Below are positions 16,334 through 20,062 of a stretch of DNA of 20,062 nt, piece after piece (positions within the stretch are counted from its first letter, which is position 1; every line of letters starts with the position of its first letter). The notes beneath the pieces were generated by a model, which saw only the letters and a list, made by a program, of their open reading frames with translations, searched no databases and had not been told where the DNA came from. A program made the translations under genes and the position numbers. The DNA comes from CAADGY01 sp900696665 (GTDB lineage Bacteria > Acidobacteriota > Terriglobia > Bryobacterales > Bryobacteraceae): positions 1 to 20,062 of the forward strand of contig JAPSFM010000096.1 in assembly GCA_035063885.1 (NCBI GenBank), given 5' to 3'.

Positions 16334-16705
16334 GTGTATACCGGAGATTTCGCTCGAAACGAGACTGCGGTTCTCGACAAGGCTGTGGCCATTGATCGTG
16401 TCGGGGGCGATCTGGCGCTGTTGCAGGAAGTTGCCCAGCTTTTTCTCGATCACACTCCCGAAATGTTGGCTGCCATCAAGAAGGCAATCGGTGACAGTGA
16501 TGCGGCAGCTCTGCAACTTGCCGCTCACAGCCTGAAAGGAAGTGTAGGAACGTTCGGAGCCGCTCAAGCGTACCAGGCGGCGCTCGATCTTGAAGTCATT
16601 GGCCGGAACGGCCGGCTTGGTGATGCCGTGGACGCATTGAGCAAACTGGAAACTGCACTGGACGAACTCACTCCGGAAATCGCAACGCTAACCGCGCTGC
16701 AGTAG
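16334..16705 (+). CDS. Stand-alone Hpt (histidine phosphotransfer) domain protein
   Basis: This 123-residue helical protein is essentially one Hpt domain, the relay that carries phosphate between receiver domains in multistep phosphorelays. The phospho-acceptor is H65 in AAHSLKGSVGTFGA, with the usual following Lys and Gly residues. The preceding AIDRVGGDLALLQEVAQLFLDHTPEML matches the first helices. The start is the GTG at 16334; its only purine-rich leader (TAGGG) is too close to be ideal, so the exact start is uncertain. No hybrid kinase is adjacent. The NarL-type kinase 1.6 kb downstream should not need an Hpt partner, so this looks like an orphan. Confidence 0.87.
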   Translation: MYTGDFARNETAVLDKAVAIDRVGGDLALLQEVAQLFLDHTPEMLAAIKKAIGDSDAAALQLAAHSLKGSVGTFGAAQAYQAALDLEVIGRNGRLGDAVDALSKLETALDELTPEIATLTALQ

Positions 16706-16739
16706 TATGATGCGGGAAGGGTCTGCCCTTGGCATCCCC

Positions 16740-16744
16740 GAAGG
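16740..16744 (+). promoter_or_regulatory. Ribosome binding site choosing the zinc-ribbon protein start
   Basis: GAAGG lies five bases before the ATG at 16750. A competing in-frame TTG at 16729 is preceded by GGGAAGGG (16714-16721) with seven-base spacing, so a seven-residue longer product remains possible. Confidence 0.5.
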
Positions 16745-16749
16745 CCGTC

Positions 16750-16998
16750 ATGCCGAAACCCGGGACCGGGATCGCCCCACGCGAGGACAAAAGCACAAAA
16801 CCCTCCGGTCCCCGGATACGTTGTCCGTTCTGCGGCTGGTCGCCCGGCGAACAGGATTTTTGGTCCTGCACTTGCGGCCACGTTTGGAACACCTTTGAGA
16901 CCGGCGGCGTCTGTCCTTCCTGCCTGCAGCAGTGGACTTCAACACAGTGTCCGAAGTGCCACCGCTGGTCGCCACACTCCGACTGGTACGAGTACTGA
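16750..16998 (+). CDS. Small double zinc-ribbon protein
   Basis: I do not recognise a named family for this 82-residue protein. A basic, proline-rich tail of about 22 residues (MPKPGTGIAPRED...) leads into two probable zinc ribbons: C25-x2-C28 with C40-x-C42, and C55-x2-C58 with C67-x2-C70. Tryptophans are abundant (W30, W38, W46, W62, W73, W79). The cysteine spacing suggests two structural zincs and a role in protein or nucleic-acid binding, but no target is visible. It follows the Hpt gene by 44 bases on the same strand and precedes mqnD. The cysteine pattern makes it a convincing gene despite its size. Confidence 0.8.
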   Translation: MPKPGTGIAPREDKSTKPSGPRIRCPFCGWSPGEQDFWSCTCGHVWNTFETGGVCPSCLQQWTSTQCPKCHRWSPHSDWYEY

Positions 16999-17063
16999 GG
17001 ACTTCCCGTGGGCATCTCCGGCGCTTCCCGTCTGCTATAGTGTGTAAGTCTTTGGCTCATCTT

Positions 17064-17918
17064 ATGGCTGATACTGAAGTCACCGAAATTGTGTGTGCCC
17101 ATAGCCCGGATTCCGACGATGCCTTCATGTTCTATGGACTCGCCACGAAGAAAGTCCGGTCGCGATCACTCAGTCTACGTCACGTGTTGGAGGACATCGA
17201 ATCGCTCAACCGGAAAGCCATGCAGGGCTCCTATGAGCTGACCGCGATCTCTTACCACGCCTATCCCTATGTCGCGGATAAGTATGTGCTGATGACCAGC
17301 GGTTCAAGCGTGGGGGATGGATATGGGCCGATTCTTGTATCGAGCCATCCCATGGCGCCCGAGGAACTCAAAGGCAAACGGATCGCCATCCCGGGCAAAA
17401 TGACCACCGGTTTTCTGGCGCTCCAGCTTCTTCAGCCTGACTTTCAGTGCGTTGAAATCGCCTTCGATAGAATTCTGGACGCGGTTAGGGAGCACGCGGT
17501 TGACGCGGGCCTCGTCATTCACGAGGGGCAACTCAGCTTCGCCAAAGGCGGCTTCCACCAGGTGGTCGACCTCGGCCGGTGGTTCAAGAAGAGCTTCGAT
17601 CTTCCGCTCCCTCTTGGAGCCAATGCCCTTCTGCGGTCGCTGCCCGGCGGCGTTCAGCGTGAATGCACCCGCCTGATGCGGGAAAGCATTCAGTATTCCC
17701 TGGATAACCACGAGGAAGCCCTGAACTACGCGCTCCAGTTCGCCCGCGAGTTAAGTCTCGACGTTGGCCTGGCGGAAAAATTCATCGGGATGTACGTCAA
17801 CCACTACACCGTCGATTGCGGGGAACTGGTCCCGCGAGCCGCGCAGAAACTGCTGGACATGGGACACGAAGCCGGCCTGATCCCGCATCGTGTGGAGCTC
17901 GAGTTTATCCGTTCGTAA
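17064..17918 (+). CDS. mqnD: 1,4-dihydroxy-6-naphthoate synthase MqnD
   Basis: This enzyme acts late in the futalosine route to menaquinone, converting cyclic de-hypoxanthine futalosine to 1,4-dihydroxy-6-naphthoate. The 284-residue protein has the two-lobed periplasmic-binding-protein-like fold of MqnA/MqnD but no signal peptide, as expected for a cytoplasmic enzyme. Diagnostic stretches are AHSPDSDDAFMFYGLA (12-27), ISYHAYPYV (62-70), and VIHEGQLSF (151-159), where H153 matches the catalytic His of MqnD. The open frame extends upstream through the zinc-ribbon gene, but the ATG at 17064 begins the conserved N-terminus. The other futalosine genes (mqnA, mqnB, mqnC) are not here. The MqnA paralogue is the main alternative, and HEGQ argues against it. 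Confidence 0.9.
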   Translation: MADTEVTEIVCAHSPDSDDAFMFYGLATKKVRSRSLSLRHVLEDIESLNRKAMQGSYELTAISYHAYPYVADKYVLMTSGSSVGDGYGPILVSSHPMAPEELKGKRIAIPGKMTTGFLALQLLQPDFQCVEIAFDRILDAVREHAVDAGLVIHEGQLSFAKGGFHQVVDLGRWFKKSFDLPLPLGANALLRSLPGGVQRECTRLMRESIQYSLDNHEEALNYALQFARELSLDVGLAEKFIGMYVNHYTVDCGELVPRAAQKLLDMGHEAGLIPHRVELEFIRS

Positions 17919-17953
17919 GACCTCCGCCTGGAATTCTGGTAGTCTCTGTCGAA

Positions 17954-17958
17954 GAGGG
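17954..17958 (+). promoter_or_regulatory. Ribosome binding site before the GTG start of the histidine kinase
   Basis: GAGGG lies six bases before the GTG at 17965, whereas the ATG at 18004 has no purine-rich leader. Confidence 0.6.
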
Positions 17959-17964
17959 TCCCTG

Positions 17965-19377
17965 GTGAAGCGTCCGTTCTATTCGCGACCCAAGCGCCCG
18001 AACATGAGCAAGCTCGCGGTATTGAAACTCGGGTTCGGAGCCATGGTGGCGCTGCTCGTTTTTTCGGCCGTGGAAGGCTACCGTATCCAGGAACAGTCGT
18101 CCCGGGACACGGCGGCTATCTATCAGCGTTTTGTAGAGACCGGTGAACAGCTATCGCATATGCGGCGGTTGCTCTTCTCCGCCTCCCTCATCATCAGGGA
18201 TTATCTATTCTCCAAGGAGGCTGTGCGCTCGGCGGCCCTCCGCTCGGAACTGCGGGATATGGCCGCTCAGACCCGCCAGTCCCTTCAAACGCTCGAGCAC
18301 TCCATCGGACACCGGCAGACGGGCGAATTGCGCGAAAAGATCAATGGATTCCTGGGCACTGTTGAGTTGACACTTCCCTGGCCGGACAAACAGCGCGCCG
18401 CCGCCGGCTTCGCTTTCATCCAGTCCGAGATTGCGCCGCGCCGCGGCGCGGTGAGCGGCGTGCTAGGGGAACTCATGAGGGTGAACCAGCAGTTCCTCGA
18501 AACAAGCCGGCAACAATTCGCAGCCTCCTGGCGCGCCGCCGCAACACGCCTGTCCATCATGCTCGTGCTTTGTATCATCATTGGCGTAGTTGTGGCCCAT
18601 GCCAGCGTCGGCCATGTCTCCCGGCTGGAAGCGCAGAGCATCCGCAGGTTTGAGGAGGTGATGCAGGCGAAGGAAGAACTCGCGCGTCTTTCCGCGCGCC
18701 TGCTGCAAGTCCAAGAGGACGAGAGGCGGCGGCTTTCCCGCGAGCTTCATGATGAGATCGGCCAGACCCTTACCGCATTACGGATCGAAATTTCTCATGC
18801 CCGTGATGCGTGGCTGGCCGGTTCGCCTTCACTCTCCACCAGGTTGAACGAGGCGCATTTCCTGGCGGAACGCACCGTCAATACGGTACGCGATATTTCG
18901 TTGCTGCTCCGGCCTTCGCTACTCGACGACCTGGGATTGGAACCCGCGCTTCAGCAACAGTTGGAGGACTTCAGCCGCCGCTCCGGGATTCGCTGTACCT
19001 TTGAACCGGCGAGGCTGGATGACACCCTGCCGGATGCTGTTAAAACTTGCGTGTACCGAGCTGTCCAAGAGGCGCTGAACAACTGCGAAAAGCATTCGGG
19101 CGCCTCGTGGGTTCGCATTCGGGCGTTTGAAGACGAGCGCTCTTTGACCGTCGAGATCGAGGACAACGGTGTGGGGCTTGAAGTGAACCGGCACGGAGCG
19201 GCTTCCGGCCCCGGGCTCGGATTGATCGGCATGAGGGAACGCGTGGCTGCGCTCGGAGGTAGATTAACCCTTGCATCCGCGCCCGGTGAAGGAACAAAAC
19301 TGTCGCTGACGATCCCGCTAGGCGACCAGGCGGGCTCCAGGACTGCGCCGGTTGGAGCGGAGACGGCGGAAAACTGA
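17965..19377 (+). CDS. NarL-type membrane sensor histidine kinase
   Basis: This 470-residue inner-membrane kinase autophosphorylates and passes phosphate to the response regulator that follows. TM1 is at about 19-37, a helical extracytoplasmic sensor spans about 38-195, and TM2 lies at about 196-216. A coiled linker leads to the HisKA_3 dimerisation domain with phospho-acceptor H262 in SRELHDEIGQTLTALRIE. The HATPase domain follows with N-box VQEALNN (368-374), G1 EDNGVGL near 399-405 and G2 GLGLIGMRERV near 417-427. No PAS, GAF or HAMP domain is obvious; the sensor is CHASE3-like or four-helix at best. GTG at 17965 is preferred for its GAGGG; ATG 18004 would remove 13 residues. Its stop codon directly abuts the regulator's ATG. 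The stimulus is unknown. Confidence 0.92.
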   Translation: MKRPFYSRPKRPNMSKLAVLKLGFGAMVALLVFSAVEGYRIQEQSSRDTAAIYQRFVETGEQLSHMRRLLFSASLIIRDYLFSKEAVRSAALRSELRDMAAQTRQSLQTLEHSIGHRQTGELREKINGFLGTVELTLPWPDKQRAAAGFAFIQSEIAPRRGAVSGVLGELMRVNQQFLETSRQQFAASWRAAATRLSIMLVLCIIIGVVVAHASVGHVSRLEAQSIRRFEEVMQAKEELARLSARLLQVQEDERRRLSRELHDEIGQTLTALRIEISHARDAWLAGSPSLSTRLNEAHFLAERTVNTVRDISLLLRPSLLDDLGLEPALQQQLEDFSRRSGIRCTFEPARLDDTLPDAVKTCVYRAVQEALNNCEKHSGASWVRIRAFEDERSLTVEIEDNGVGLEVNRHGAASGPGLGLIGMRERVAALGGRLTLASAPGEGTKLSLTIPLGDQAGSRTAPVGAETAEN

Positions 19378-20025
19378 ATGCCCACAAATATTCTCCTGGC
19401 CGACGACCATTGCATCCTGCGGCAGGGATTGCGCAGGATTCTTGAAAGCTATCCCGGTTTTATCATCGTGGCCGAAGCCGGGTCCGGACGCCAGGCGGTG
19501 GAACTTGCTCGTGAGCATCAGCCGGACGTCGCCATCGTCGACATCGCGATGGGCGAGTTGAACGGAATCGACGCCACCGCGCAGATCGTCCGGCATTCTC
19601 CGCGAACGGCGGTAATCATCCTCAGCATGTATGGCGACGAACGCTATATCGTCCGTGCTCTGAACGCGGGGGCTAAAGGATATCTGCTCAAGGATTCCGT
19701 GGAGCAGGACCTGGTGCAGGCGATTCAATCCGTCTGCGTAGACCGGCCGTTTTTCAGCCCGGCCATCACGCAGGTGCTGGCGGAACGGCAGGCGTCCGCC
19801 TCCGTCCCGGGTCACGTTGAAGATCGTTACGATCTGCTGACCAGCCGTGAACGGCAGATCTATCAACTACTTGCCGAAGGCAGGAGCAACAAGGATATTG
19901 CCTCCCTGCTGGTGTTGAGCCTGCACACCGTGGAAACGCACCGCACCCGCATCATGGAGAAAATGAATGTGCACAGCGCGGCGGAGCTGGTGCTCAGCGC
20001 CGTCCGCCGGGGAATCGTGCGATAG
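19378..20025 (+). CDS. LuxR/NarL-family response regulator
   Basis: This 215-residue DNA-binding regulator is presumably the partner of the preceding kinase. The receiver domain (1-120) has the acidic pair D9/D10, phospho-acceptor D55 in VAIVDIAMGELNG, conserved S83 in IILSMYGDE and K105 in GYLLKDS. A linker leads to a GerE-type helix-turn-helix at about 150-212: LTSRERQIYQLLAEGRSNKD, then LSLHTVETHRTRIMEKMNV. The ATG follows the kinase TGA with no gap, so translation is coupled. Its targets cannot be told from the window. 37 bases follow before the window ends, with nothing recognisable. Confidence 0.95.
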   Translation: MPTNILLADDHCILRQGLRRILESYPGFIIVAEAGSGRQAVELAREHQPDVAIVDIAMGELNGIDATAQIVRHSPRTAVIILSMYGDERYIVRALNAGAKGYLLKDSVEQDLVQAIQSVCVDRPFFSPAITQVLAERQASASVPGHVEDRYDLLTSRERQIYQLLAEGRSNKDIASLLVLSLHTVETHRTRIMEKMNVHSAAELVLSAVRRGIVR

Positions 20026-20062
20026 GCGGCGGACCGGAGAGCTAATCGGGCATCGGTACAGG

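Noticed and set aside
16932..17063. N-terminal extension of MqnD by 44 residues
   Set aside because: The extension overlaps the zinc-ribbon gene in another frame and lacks similarity to MqnD, whose conserved start follows the ATG at 17064.

Overview
The window reads as chromosomal DNA from a GC-rich, Gram-negative bacterium, most likely an Acidobacteriota of the Bryobacterales/Solibacter type. This placement is an inference and rests on several points: an LPS-export module in which LptC and LptA are fused, a futalosine-pathway menaquinone gene (MqnD), Tat-exported Gfo/Idh/MocA and sulfatase proteins, a secreted DUF1080 protein, and a CIRCE-controlled groESL operon. Nearly all of the sequence is coding, and no gap exceeds 300 bases. 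I see no rRNA, tRNA, CRISPR array, insertion sequence or phage gene.

Layout. Bases 1-296 are non-coding and hold a degenerate 35-bp tandem repeat. Bases 297-2807 (minus strand) carry a sugar-acid operon: a glucarate-dehydratase-like enolase-superfamily enzyme followed by a uronate-isomerase-like amidohydrolase. Bases 2871-4896 (minus) are groES-groEL, closed by a strong intrinsic terminator and preceded by a CIRCE operator that overlaps the probable promoter. Diverging from it, 5153-8156 (plus) encodes a 755-residue LptC/LptA-type fusion and the LptB ATPase, followed by a tandem-CBS protein at 8249. Bases 8704-11206 (minus) encode a zinc-dependent MDR dehydrogenase and, upstream of it, a di-haem c-type cytochrome/peroxidase-like protein that starts with TTG. 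Threonine synthase (plus) diverges from the cytochrome gene.

Bases 12849-16286 hold the most interesting group: a Tat-exported Gfo/Idh/MocA oxidoreductase (minus, TTG start), and diverging from it a Tat-exported formylglycine-type sulfatase with a Sec-exported DUF1080 (3-keto-glycoside hydrolase family) protein. Together they suggest extracytoplasmic breakdown of sulfated glycosides through an oxidised sugar intermediate. The remainder (plus) is a run of small and regulatory genes: an orphan Hpt domain, an 82-residue double zinc ribbon, MqnD, and a NarL-type histidine kinase/LuxR-type response regulator pair whose stop and start codons abut.

Several starts were reset from the longest open frame using Shine-Dalgarno and signal-peptide evidence. 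Two genes use TTG and at least one uses GTG.
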